From positions 1 through 44,167 of the forward strand of contig JALJEE010000076.1 in the NCBI GenBank assembly GCA_023231475.1: a DNA stretch of 44,167 bases, read 5' to 3'. The position numbers were made by a program, and so were the translations under genes. The notes under the pieces were generated by a model. That model was not told where the DNA came from. It saw only the letters and a list, made by a program, of their open reading frames with translations, and did no database searches. Of this stretch, positions 10,038 to 22,672 are shown in pieces (position 1 is the stretch's first letter; the number at the start of each line of letters is the position of its first letter). The DNA is from Seison nebaliae. Its lineage: Eukaryota > Rotifera > Pararotatoria > Seisonacea > Seisonidae.

Positions 10038-11318
10038 CTCTAAATGCTAGAAGCGTTAAATTCGAATTTAATTAATTCTATAGCAGGAAAGAAACATCAA
10101 AGATACAGTCACACAAATACTTAATATATATGGAACACTCTTAATCCACATAAGATACAAACGAATAATAGAATTGGAGAATAAGAATGATTTAACATTT
10201 CTTATTGAAGAAAAGGAATAATGAAAAGAATACATATGAGAAAAAGATACATGAAAAATCCGAAGAATTCTTATATCTTTCAAACATCTGACTAAATTGT
10301 GAGAAATGAAAATGAGAATAATGAATTTTTCTTATAAACACCAGAGTGGACATAGAAAATACTAGAATACCACATGGCTGAACAACGTTTCATAGATCGC
10401 ACACCGGAACAACGTGGCGATGAAGAAACAATAAATTTATTAACATCCCAAATACATTTATTCTGGAGCAGTTTCATTTCAAAACGTTAGCTTTTAGCTT
10501 TCGACAAAAAAATGTGCTTTTTCCCCTATAAGCTTGTGATTTCATTAAATTTTTTATTGCGAAATTATTAATTTTTTCCCTCAATTCCCACTTCATCTAA
10601 ACCATATCTCTAACATTCGAGTATTGGCGCAACGAATGATTACTATGGAGTCAATTATTGGACAAACCACATTTAATTAGGGGAAATTTAACTATTTTAA
10701 AGTTGAGTAATCTTCTTTCAATTGTCTGTGCAATTTCAAATTTTATTGAGAGGGCAGGAGAAAGTTTATTTGCATAAATAATAAAATGTTATTAAATTGA
10801 AAAAAAAAATCTCTGAAAATGCTGTAAATAAAAGAAAAATAGAATATTGTGATATCATCTCTTGTGATAAAATGATATTATATGGTCATTTCAAATTGAT
10901 CATTTATCGGTAAAAAAAATTGCCATAAACTTATTGACGGAGAGAAGTGAATTCCATTTGTCAATCGAAAAAAAAAAATTAACAATTTCAATAAAGAAAA
11001 ATTACATGTAGAATAATATTCTTGTCTTTTTTTGTCTCTCTCTCTCTCTTTCTCTCTCGAGTTTAATTGTAATAATAATGATTTGCCTAATGAATAAAAA
11101 TAATATTGATAAACTTTTATGAAGTGGAAAGTGTGAGAGGAGGGAGGTTTAGGGAGTGAGTAAAATTGATTAAAAAATGTAATGGAAATTTGTGGGAGAC
11201 ATTAAAATAAGTTTTTGACAAGAATATATGAAATAAATAAAAAGAGGAAAAATATTTGGGAAAATTTTGAAAAAGTAAATTGATTAGATGAAATAAAGAA
11301 TGTGGCAGTAGTTGTCTG
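10038..11318. other. EF-1alpha 5' region and Raptor 3' region
   Basis: No gene is supported. The left part should hold the EF-1alpha 5' UTR and promoter, read leftward. Two short minus-strand open frames at 10068-10477 show no features. A (TC)n run lies near 11036-11059. The right part is the 3' UTR and downstream flank of the Raptor gene. Confidence 0.4.
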
Positions 11319-13426
11319 TTATCTTTGTTTCTTATTTTTCAATATTCGACAATATCCGTCATCGTTCGCTATTCCTACGTAGGACTGGTAAAGAGGAGAG
11401 AATGATATGAAGAAGATAATAAATTTACTAACCAGATTTGGATGCATGTCAACGGCAGTGATGAGAGAGGAGGATGATCGTTGGAAATTTTCGTTATATT
11501 TATAACAAGCGATTTTATTGGCAAATCGATCAGTGATAAATAATCGATCGGAACTTGAAAAATTATAAAAATTAATAAAAAAGAAAGAAAAAATGAATAC
11601 CCGATAGCTAAACAATTGGCAGATCGATGGAATTTCCCACATTGAATAATTCGACGTTCATTTTTCTCTTTGGCAATTTCCGATTGATGAAACGGTTTGT
11701 TCAACGGTAAATTGGATTGAGGAAGTGATTGATCGGACGTCCCTTTCCGAATGTTGTTATTGTTATTGTTGGAGAGATTGGTTGAGTGTAGAAATGAATT
11801 GAATTTCCTAATATCCCAAATCATGATATTTCTTGATGAATCGATACCATTTAATGTGGTGTGTGTCAAATCTAATTGAAGATCGAGAATATTTGATTTC
11901 ATAAATTGATTAGTCGTTTCAATATGAGTTGGATGATAATTTGAATTTGAATGATTGGGAGAATAATTGAACGACGATCTCATATTAGAGAGAAGTGAAA
12001 TTGATGAATGTTGTCTCTTATTTCCATGAGCATAAAAGGAAGTAAGAGATGATTTAGATGATGATGATAGAGACGAATCACTTATCATCATTTGAGATGA
12101 GAGTGATGAATCAGATGATGTCGACCAATTAGAAGTGAGTGATGAAGAGGAAGATGTTGAATGAGAAGAAGATAAAGTGCGAGAAATATTTCGATGAGGT
12201 GATTCAATTTGATGAAAGATTTTCGTATGACATCTCAAATCGAACATAGCGATCTCTCCACCAGCACTTCCAATCGCTAATAACCATGGATCATTGAATG
12301 ATGTGATATTAGTGGAAGTGTTACTGGAATTAGTTATGGAATTAATTCGATATTGCATCGTCGTTGGAATTGTTCGTAATAATTGTTCAGTATGACAATC
12401 CCAAATTCGCAAATGTTTCGACGATCCTCCAACACACAACAATTCACTCCAATCCTCCCAAACAAATTTGACGTCTCGATGTGTATAAATGTCGTTGACA
12501 TCTAACGCTTTCCACGACGTCAATAATCGTGGTCGGACGGATGATGGTGAAATTGGAGGAATAGATTTCGATTTATTCTCATAATATAATTCGTCATTCA
12601 AAGCGATTTGTTGCCAATCGAATTTCATATCCCATAACCATATCGAACCATCTCGAGTACTGAGAAGAAGTTGATCATTATCCGTATGAGTATTAATCCA
12701 ACAACAATCAGAAACGAATGATTTATGTTGATGTAATGATCCATTTTTATTCTTTCTCACCTTATATTGGAAAATGTTCGTTTTCTCATCAAATGATGAC
12801 ATTCGATTTACTGTTAATAAATCACTCATCGTTATACAAGCGATTGGTATCGTTTGTGTATTCCAAGCATAAATCGACAATTTATACGTATCACCTACAC
12901 AGAATAGACGATGATATGGATGGAATTTCAAGAGACTAATCATCGATCGATTTCCAGTGGAATTAACCGATAATGTTGATGATGGTCCGTCTGAAATTAT
13001 TGTGGTCATTTTTCTCGTTTGTTTATTTGGAGATATGGGAGAAGTGGATGTAATGGATGGAAATGATGATTTCGTATTAGACGGAGAAGATGATGATATT
13101 GATACTGATGATGATGATGATGGTATGGGATTGGAGAGAGTTGTCGTCGATGGACGTAAGACACGTGAATAATTGAAGAAATATCGTTGCAATTCAGCTG
13201 ATGTAAGTAAATTGGGATCAGGTGACAAGAGAGTTCCATCGATATCGGTTGGCATAGTATAATTGTGGAGATCGTCAGGAGACGTTTGCCAATTCATCCA
13301 TGGATTCGATAGACGTTTATTGAATGTTATCATAATTTCATCATTCTTATTTTTTTTCGATTTCGATTCCTCGAAATTATTCGGAATATTAGTAATAGTT
13401 CGAGAGAAGGATTTATTCGGAAATCG

Positions 13427-13459
<33 letters not shown>

Positions 13460-14105
13460 GGAAGGAGATGAAGTCTTCATTAATCGTTCACCATTGTTAG
13501 AGATGAAAAATGAATAAATATCATTACCAATTGAATTCATGACAATATCATCCACATTATGAATGACTTTAATGAAAAATTCTTCTTCTAATGAACCGAA
13601 AAGACCAGTTCTCAAACGGAGATACATCCGATTTGCCGTCACTTTCTCATCGAAATAATTCTTCATCGATATCCATTCGGATGTCAAAAAATTATTATAA
13701 TCGATTCGTGTCAGATATTTCGAACGTAAAAGTAACGACACTTTCGATTGAATATGATATCTCTGTTTAATTTGACGTGAATGTTCCTCCTGTAAATTCA
13801 ATTGTCCCATATCTTCATAAAACGGTAACGGTGTCAAATATGGCCAATAGAATATGTCAGAAGAAGATAATCGTTCTCGATAATAATCATCTTTTCCATT
13901 CTTTATCATCACTTTCATCGATGATGACGATTGATTTGATTGATGAGTGACATTTCCCAATTTCTTCAATTCAATTTCCTTCTCTTGACCTTTCGTTAAT
14001 TTTTGTCTTTTATTCTCCTTCAATTGCTTCTTCCATCTCGGATCCATCTCTAACAATTGTTGTTGTTGTTCTTTGAAGAAAGTTTCATGATAATCATGAT
14101 TATCT

Positions 14106-14147
<42 letters not shown>

Positions 14148-15844
14148 GTAATGGAATTATTCTGTCGAATCATCTTCTTCATTAAACGTTTCTTTATCAA
14201 TTGTTGTAATTGACCACGAGAACAATTGATGAATGTCATTCTCAAAATCTTCTCCCAATTCGATTCCTGATAATATTGACGAGTGAAAAAACAATGATGA
14301 TGATGATGATTGGTCGATTGTTTCTTAATAATTCTCGTACATTCATTAATCGTCTCATGAGAATTATAAGAAAGATTCTCATAATTAAATCGTTTCAACA
14401 TCATCATATAAAATGATGTATCTTTCAACATCGATTTGGGTGATAACCAATCATCGATATCGATCTCTTTCATTTTTATTCGTTTATTATCATTCGAATG
14501 TTCATCATAATTTTCTAATGTTTTCTTTTTTGTCGTCGTTGTCGTTGACGTCGACGTAATCGGCACATTCTCATCATCATTCGAATCATTTTTCATTTCT
14601 TCTTCATCAATCTTCTCGTGATTATGATCGAAATATTCGATATAATCTGGATCGATATTTTCCCTTTTCTTCCGTTTCTTCTCTCGCTGTAATGGTATTG
14701 ATTGATATAATTTCATTTTCACATCCAATTTCAATGTCAATACTGATATGCGGAGAAGGAGCAATTCGTATGTATAACTCAAATATTTGGCGATTTCAGG
14801 ATTTGGTTCATCTTTTATCATTCGCAACAACAACATCCATAATTGCTCACACAATTTCTTCACATGTCCCTCATTCTCCGAATTCTCTATCAAACGACTA
14901 TTCATCTCTTCATTCATAAGTCGATTACGTTTCTCTGTAAATGATTCACTTTCCTCCTCTTCATCATCATCTTCTTCTTCTTCTTCTTCTTCTTCTTCTT
15001 CTTCTTCTTCATCATATTCTTCTTCTTCTTTTTCTCTTCTTCTTCTTCTTCTTCTTCTTCTTTGTGACATATCATTAGTGAACTTTAATGGAATAATTGA
15101 TGGTTCTTCATCATCTCCCAATTCCAATTTATCGAGACGTAATTCATTCAATTCATCCGAATTATTATTAGTTTTCTGTAGCACTCTTTCTGACAATTCA
15201 TTCTTCCAAATAACTGTCGTCGTCATTTGTGGTAATTTCTTCTCATTCTCCATCGAATTATCTCCCAATTTCTCCGGTGTCGTTAATTGACTGGAGAATT
15301 TGTTGTCACTATTATTTGTTATTCGACTATCTGATCGACTCTCAATTTTATCTATTGACGATTGTTCCTCATCATTCTCCTCTTGTAAATTCATTTGAAG
15401 ATTCCATTGTTGATTATTGTTGTTGTTGTTGTTGCTGTTGTTGTTGGGTTTGGAGGAATTATGTGAGAAGATTTCACTCATCTCTCTCCTCAATAATCGA
15501 TCATTAATGATCATTTCACGATCGATGATAATTGGTGATTGGAAGAATGATTCATCAATTTTTTTCTTTCGTTGAATTTGTGGAAGACGATCGATGATGG
15601 TGGGAAGATCATAAGTTGATAATGATGAATTATTCGTTGCGAATTGACCGTTTGGTGACGATTCTAAATTTGATGGTGAATTACCCAATTGATGATTCTT
15701 ATCCATTATTGATAAATTTTCAATTCGTTCCACATTTCTCATATTATCATAACTCCCACCCATATTATGATGTGACGCTCCTGCCACATGTCGTTTTCTT
15801 CTAAATTTTCTTTTCACATTCTTCTCATTCTCATCCACTTCTCT

Positions 15845-15877
<33 letters not shown>

Positions 15878-18800
15878 GTTGCTGTTGTTGTTGTTGTTGT
15901 TGTCATTAGAGATGTAGAATAAAGATTTCTTTGAATAATTATTTCCATCATTGATCTTATTCTCATCAATTTCTTCATCAATCTCATTCTCATAAATTGT
16001 CAAATGTGGTTGAAGGAAAATTTCATTATTGTTATTGTTATTCTTGTTTAGATAGGAAGTTTCGATGGAATTCGATCGATATTGAACATGTGAATGATGT
16101 TCATTTTGTTCATTATCTGAATGAACAACATCGACATCTTTCAATTCGGTCGATGAGATTTGTCCCATCGAATTGCCATGATGAGAAAGGAAAGTGGATT
16201 TGTTGAATGAATTGAAAGGATAAATAATTTCGATTAATGATTTCTCAAATACCAAAAGTATGGAATAAATACATTTCATCAATTCCTTCCTCACCATCAC
16301 ATTCGATTCACTTTCAACAAATGGTAATAAACTACCACCAATATTTCTTATCGATTTCAATTCGATCGATGACATTATCATCAATTTATCTAAACCACAA
16401 CTGATGAAATTGCTGATGGCGAATAAAACGGCCGTTCTCACTTCCTGATATGGATCGCCCAACAATTCGATGAGAGTATCATGAAAATTTTGTTGAATAG
16501 CTTTCCTGAATGATTGAACGTTTCCTCTCAATACTTCTCCCAAAAGAATTGCGATCCAAACTCGTTGCCATGACGAACAAACCTCTCTCAACAACATCAG
16601 ACATTTACTCACGATATTCATCGTATTTAATTTATTTTGAACATTTGTTCGATGTTTTGTTCTTATCATTCTCACCAGACAAAATGATGCCAATGTGATG
16701 AATCGACATGAGAAGATGGTTGAATTATTCGTATCACAAATGATGCTAGCGAAATAAGTGACAATATGGAAATTAGTTCCATTTTTTTCATCATTCAACA
16801 ATTCTTCACATTCGAATTCATCTACTGCTAATATTGATGTCCATCCTCGTAAGAGAAGTCGTTTACATTCGATGGAAGTCGATTCTAATAATCGTCTCAA
16901 ATATGGAATAATTCCAATTCGAATAATATGATGGATTGCCCATGGTCCTAATTCGATGAATCGAACGATTAATTCCAATCCTTCTAATCGATCCATTTCA
17001 TCGAAAACTATATTTTGTAAGATGGGCAAAGTGATGGGAATGTGTCGTTGTAATTTCACTCCCTCAACAAACCAACTTTTCAATGCGATTAATTGTTGAG
17101 TAAAGAATGATTGATCGATGGGAAGTTGTCGATCAAGTGGTGAATTGAATGTTCCTGAATACCATTTCTTTTCTTCATCATTCCCAATTATCTTCATCTT
17201 CATTTTTTTCTTCTCCTCTTTATCATTCCTACATTTATGAAAGGATAAATGATGATCACGTAACATACATTCGATGATATCATCCCAAGCGTCCCATAAT
17301 GGATGTGTACGAATTAATTGATTATTCATTATCGGATAACTGTTCGGTTGGCAATTGTAGAAAGGAAAGATGCGAATTGCAGTAAAATAATTTCCAATGA
17401 TTGTTTCGATGAAAGAATCCTCTTTGAATAATTGATAATAAGTGTCGATGGGAAGACAATTATAAGCGACTGTTGTTACAATTCCATTATAAATCCATGA
17501 TAATTGTCCCATCAATTTCTCACGATCTTTCCAATCACCTTCCAATTTCGGTATAGTATAAGCAGAAGGACAATTTTTCTCTTTGAAATTATTTGGACAT
17601 CCGATCATCATCGACCATAAACGATGTTCACTATGACTAATGAGGAAATGACGAATTGATGCTTCAATCGGTTCCGTCAAACAAAGAGTGAATGAATCAG
17701 CTGGTAATAAAGAATGACATGGTAAATTTTCATTTAATCCAACAGCTGCTAAATGAATATTATCCAATAATGATGGATGCATATTATTATGGATATTGGG
17801 AATTATCTCCATATTTTCTTGATATTTCTTTCGAGCATTATCCAATTGTTTTTGTATTGTACTCGCTCGTTTCCTCATTACATTACTCAACAATTCTGCT
17901 CGATGACAATCCCAAATATATATGACTGGTGATCTCAATTCATTTTGAATATGAATTGTTGATAATGGAATATATTCGGTAAAATCTTTATCAAATGTCC
18001 AAATTTCTCCATTTGCCGTTGCGAATGGAACGCCATGTCCATTATAGACGAATAAGATTCGATCATTTTTCGCTTTTCGTCTCGAATTACTAATGACAGC
18101 TAATACGTCCTCTTTCGTATCATCTGCACATAATCTCGTTTTCATTCGACCACTATTTAATCGAGTATATCGATTAATGACGGCACGTGCCACTTTCACC
18201 GATTCTTCTCGATGTCCTTTAATTTCGATATCACATTCAATTCTTGGTGCATTGGGTGGACGTGGTGTATCACCTGGATCAGTTCCCGGATTCAAACAAA
18301 TCACAGCTAACATCAGAACGGTTTTCATTTTTCGTCGAATTTTCCATCTCGTCTCTTCATATTTGTGGACATCACACGAATCGATTAAATGTTGATAATC
18401 ATTGAGATTGTCAGTGGGCAGCTGATGTGGTGGTTGTGGAGATTGTGTGAGAGAGGTTTGTCGTCGAACAATATTCGAATATTGATGTCCGATAACCACC
18501 GGAAATTTTGAATAAAATGAATTTGAGTTCAATGTAAATAAATCAGGAAATTGTTCCATCGTTTGGGAGTGGAATGATGATTTGTTATGTGTTGATTGTG
18601 TCTCATTGTTAGATATGTGTCGTTGATTCGTTCTCAATTCCTCTCGCAGATAAGTGCATGATTGATGAGTGCAAATGTAGTGACATGACGGATATTGGCC
18701 ATAATCTTTTATTTCTATCAAATTCATTTCACCCGTCAATTGTCGTCGTAATAGGAGATCGAGTAGGGAGAAATGTTGATGAATTATCTCATTCATTTTC

Positions 18801-19585
18801 AATGTGAATGTTGTGGCTTGTTCGATTGAGCGGAAAATGGATTTCTTCTCCGAATTACCAAAACGGAAATCGTTCGACGACAAATTAAACGGAAATGATG
18901 ATGGTGAGGCGAGAGAAGAGACGCGATAAACATATGTCGCATAAATGAGATGGAGGAGATCATAAAGGAATTCGGAGGAATTGGACACGATCTCCTCACA
19001 CGATCTTAAATGTTCGATGGATGGTATTATGATAATTTCATCGTCATTCCTCAAAATGAACGAATATCCATTTCCATCAACATCATTCGTTAAATCTTCT
19101 GGATTAACATCAATCTCGAAATCGTCGTCATCATCATTATCATCATCATCATCATTTGAATATATCGGTTCTAAGTCATCCTCAAAATTCTCTGCATCGA
19201 ATTTCTTCGTTTTAGAGAGGAAACTTTTCAATTTCTCTTCTTTCAACTTTCCTTTCTTCACATTCTTCTCATACAATTTATTGAAATCGAACGATTCATT
19301 CGAACGGTAAATAGGATGATGACAACGCACATGATAATCGGGAGAATTGAATGCTTGATTGATGGAGAGATTAAGTAGCCATTGATGGAGGACGAACGAG
19401 TCCGAATGTTTCAAATCGTCTCGCAAATACAAACGACATTCCAACAAGAATTTCCGATAAGTTTTCTCGTCGAATTTCGTCCAAAACTCTTCGGATTTCT
19501 CCAGAACATTATCGATGTATTGGTTGATGTAAGAGACATCATATAATTGAGAAAGATTATCAAATTTATTCATACTATTTCCCAC
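11319..19585 (-). CDS. RPTOR: Raptor, TORC1 scaffold subunit, greatly enlarged
   Basis: Raptor recruits substrates and Rag GTPases to TOR complex 1 on lysosomes. Exons 19585-11601, 11553-11433 and 11384-11319 join to 2723 aa, about twice the usual 1300. The first exon alone is 8 kb. Order: an unrecognised N-terminal region (about 1-400); the caspase-like RNC domain with YNGHGVP at 514-520 and WDC at 558-560; HEAT repeats to about 1170 (LGPWAIHHIIRIGIIPYLRRLLES, shared with human LGPWAVSLALSVG); a long low-complexity middle; then WD40 repeats from about 2200, ending LITAVDMHPNL and YVGIANDDGYCRILK. Homopolymer insertions include Asn runs (about 1227-1246 and others), an Arg-Glu/Asp run (about 1510-1540), a His run (about 1812-1825) and Ser-rich stretches, some inside the WD40 domain. 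The frame stays open throughout, so it is a functional gene, not a relic. The two C-terminal introns (47 and 48 bp) are needed to restore the WD40 end. Confidence 0.92.
13425..13459 (-). repeat. AAT-type triplet run coding for polyasparagine in Raptor
   Basis: A near-pure TTA/ATT triplet run on the plus strand encodes ten or more consecutive Asn inside the Raptor reading frame. Similar in-frame triplet runs lie at 14108-14146 (His), 14970-15060 (Glu/Asp and Arg) and 15848-15902 (Asn). They are microsatellites kept in frame. Confidence 0.85.
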
Positions 19586-19894
19586 TCATTCAACCAATTT
19601 CAATTGATATATATGGATGATTTGAATTGAAATATTTTGAAGATAATCGACGTTCTTTCCTTCTTCTTCCGTCTCCTCTTCCTTTTTCTCTTCATAAAAC
19701 AAAATAATTTATTCCAATTCGAATTTATAATGTAGTACTCCTTATTTGTGTGTTGTTTAATTTGATTATTATTTTCTCATTTCACCTTCCTTCCCAACAT
19801 AAAAAAAAAAACCCACAACATAAACAAAAGGGCGAATTGTTAAACTTTTTTTTTGAAATTCTTTTTCAAAAAACATTTTCTTCCCATCGCACAA
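19586..19894. other. Raptor 5' flank
   Basis: AT-rich sequence upstream of the Raptor start, probably its 5' UTR and promoter. No coding sequence or clear core-promoter motif was recognised. Confidence 0.4.
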
Positions 19895-22518
19895 TTGTCT
19901 CCCCTCTCACCTACATCACCCTGTTCAACTTGCACGGCCAAGACGTTTTTTTTCCAGATAAGCGTGTCAATTCACTTCGGAATTCACTTGCAACTTGTGG
20001 GCACTTGCAAATAACACGTTCCATCCCTTCTCTAATCGAACGAATGGAAATGAGCTAAAATTTTTAAAGTTTCTTCTCATTAATCACATGATCGAACACA
20101 CACACACACACATACATGCACATACATACACATACATAGATTATTCGATTGTAGGTCAAATATTTAGGAACTTGAAAACTTTATTAATTAGAGTTGTCGT
20201 TTTCAGTTATCGAATTTGGAATAGAGGGATAGTAAGATTTGATGATGAAAGAAAATTTTCTTCTTCTTTCTCACTTTCACATTGTCAATCAACTCACCAA
20301 TTATTGAACTTTTCTTTAAGTTATTCACTATTAACTCATTATTTAAAAAAGTAAGTAGGTAACTTGTTGACAGTTTTAAGTGAAAATTTTTTAAGTTTAT
20401 AAAACTATAAAAAATTTTAATTTTAACTCACTGTTAGATAATGAGAGAATAAGTAAGGAAGAATGAGAAAGACGGAAAGAAAATGTTTCGTAGAAGACAT
20501 CTGATTAGGGATGACATGGCACTTGACCAATTCTTATAATTCTTATAATGGACGCCATTTCCAATATTTATTTATTTATTTGAGTAAGAAAGGGGTTAGA
20601 AATAAAATTTAAAAAAAACCAAAACTATAAAAGGAACATGTTTGGACGGAGATGTGGAAAAGTCCAATACCCTATCGACACAATAAAATATAACGAAAAG
20701 AGGATGAAAAGAAAAAAAAAACAAAAAGAAGAAAAAGTAATGGCTCTGTAAATTCCCATAGAGGGATAATTCAGATCTCACTGTCGAGAGGAATCCTCAA
20801 GGTGGTAGTCTGATGAGTCTTGGTAGAGTTTAGGGTAAGTATCAAAGTCTAGTGACTAGACTTTGAATGAGAATAAAGATGTGGGGGAAGAATCCAGATG
20901 ACGAGAAGTTGTCGATGACATGGAAGATGTGTCGACAGTAGAGAGTCATATTTCGATTAATTCTCCGGAAACAGCCAATGAGGCGCCGGTTGATGTTATT
21001 GTACTTTCGCTCCATTCTGAGGAATGAACTATTAGAGACGAACAGTAACGAATCGAGTCCGTACAATGAGAGAATGAAGGAATTGAAAACCCGTAGACGA
21101 ATAGTAAGAGGAAGGTATTTCGTTCATGATGCGAAAGAGAATGAAACTCGAACGAATTTGCTACGAATCTGATCGAGTGATGCCGATGCCGCAATTTTGA
21201 AATGGGTGAGAACTCCAAGAAATATGTGATTATAACTAGGAGGAATAGAAATAGAATTATTCCTCAAGACGAACAGAGTTGTCGTAAGGACGACGATCTT
21301 CGTCAAGTTGATTCTGATAGAAACTTCTGCCAAGAGAACTTCTGCTCTTTCGCGAATTCCGTTCAATTGACGAGGAGAGGTATATGCTAATGCTGCTGGG
21401 AATTGGGTACTGTTGATGTTGATCCCGTACATTTCGTTTAACTGTAAAATGATCCAGTTGAAAGTGAGTCCGAATAGCCAGGAACCCCGAATGGAACCTT
21501 GTCGAACGCCATTGTTAGCAGGGAACAGAAGTCCGAAGATTTGGCCGAGTGACAACGATACACTGGACGAAAAGCATAGATGGCACAAGAAACGTAGAAC
21601 CATATCTGGTATGTTTCGAATGGTCAGAGAGGAGAGAACCGGTAGTTAATCAATAGAATCAAAAGATCATGTAATTGAATATGATGTGTGGGAACTTCAA
21701 AAAATAATGAATGAAAGATGAGGAGAATAGGATGGAGGCCGCGATTGGCGGCTCTATAAGTGAATTGATGGGAAGAAGAATATAGACTCGTCCTGTATCT
21801 GTGGTCAACCATTCGTTCGATGATTCGAAGTGTATAGGAACTAATACAGATCGGACGGTACGAGTTCAATAGAGGAATTCCACTAAAGTGGAACCATTCC
21901 ATGGGAAACAATCCTGAGTGGAAAGACCGATTGAAATATCACGAATTGAGAAGAAATCAGAGATGCTCATTCAATTCGGTATTATGGTTGAATTGTTATT
22001 GACTATTTTCATCTGATGACGGAAATGAGACGAGAATTGCGGTAGAGACGGTCGATCATTGGAATCGATATTCGGTTTGGGTAGACGGAAATTTCGCTGA
22101 TTTCTTCCGGCACAGACGTCGGACGTCATACCGAAAAGCTTTCTTGGCGCGCATTAGAACAGTTGAAGGTTCTAATGATAGTGTGGTGTGTAAAAGACTG
22201 GATAATCTCGCACTTTCCATTTGTCGTGGAAGGATTGTGTAGAAATGTGAAAGAGAACGTTTATGTGATTGTGTGGTATGAGAGGTGGATGAGAAGTGAG
22301 TGAGAAGTTGTAACAGTTGTGACATCTTGTTCGCGGTCGAGGAAAAATCTTAAGAGTTGTACGAAGGAATCTTCAATTAATTCGAGAGTTTTATAAACAC
22401 TTCTAATATAAATGTTGAATAAATTCAATAAATTAATGAAAGAGTTGGATGGTGTTGATCTGTTAATATCTGTTGATGGAAGAAAATTGAGAATGTTAAT
22501 ATTTCCTTCTCTCTTCAT
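19895..22518 (-). pseudogene. Decayed non-LTR retrotransposon (LINE) with reverse transcriptase
   Basis: Fragments in several minus-strand frames follow the order of a LINE pol protein. Near 22325-22060 is a pre-RT region with RLCRKKSAKF. Near 21870-21640 is NSYRPICISSYTLRIIERMV, an RT domain start. Near 21520-21300 is NNGVRQGS then LTFNWIILQLN, the GxxQG and following helix. Further on is AALAYTSPRQL, where the catalytic YADD has become YTSP. Near 20040-19900 is REGMERVICKCPQVASE, typical of the cysteine-containing LINE C-terminus. Frames are broken by stops and shifts and the catalytic aspartates are lost, so the copy is dead. Boundaries are approximate, since neither a poly(A) tail nor a target-site duplication could be located. 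Confidence 0.82.
20098..20139. repeat. (CA)n-type microsatellite
   Basis: An imperfect ACACAC and ACAT run, lying inside the decayed LINE. Confidence 0.85.
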
Positions 22519-22672
22519 AATAATGTATAATGTTTATCTTTCCTTGTCACATGTTGTAATTATAAAAAATGAAATTATTTAGTCAAACAAACTTCAAGTG
22601 CTTGTCTCCCACTACTATTGTTGTAGTAGTTGTGACTGAATCTGCCTCATTCATTCTCGTTATCTACTCAAC

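Noticed and set aside
14787-15290. 167-aa plus-strand frame rich in serine
   Set aside because: It is the complement of Glu/Asp triplet repeats inside the Raptor coding sequence.
21202-21649. Plus-strand open frames across the LINE region
   Set aside because: They are antisense shadows of the minus-strand reverse transcriptase fragments.
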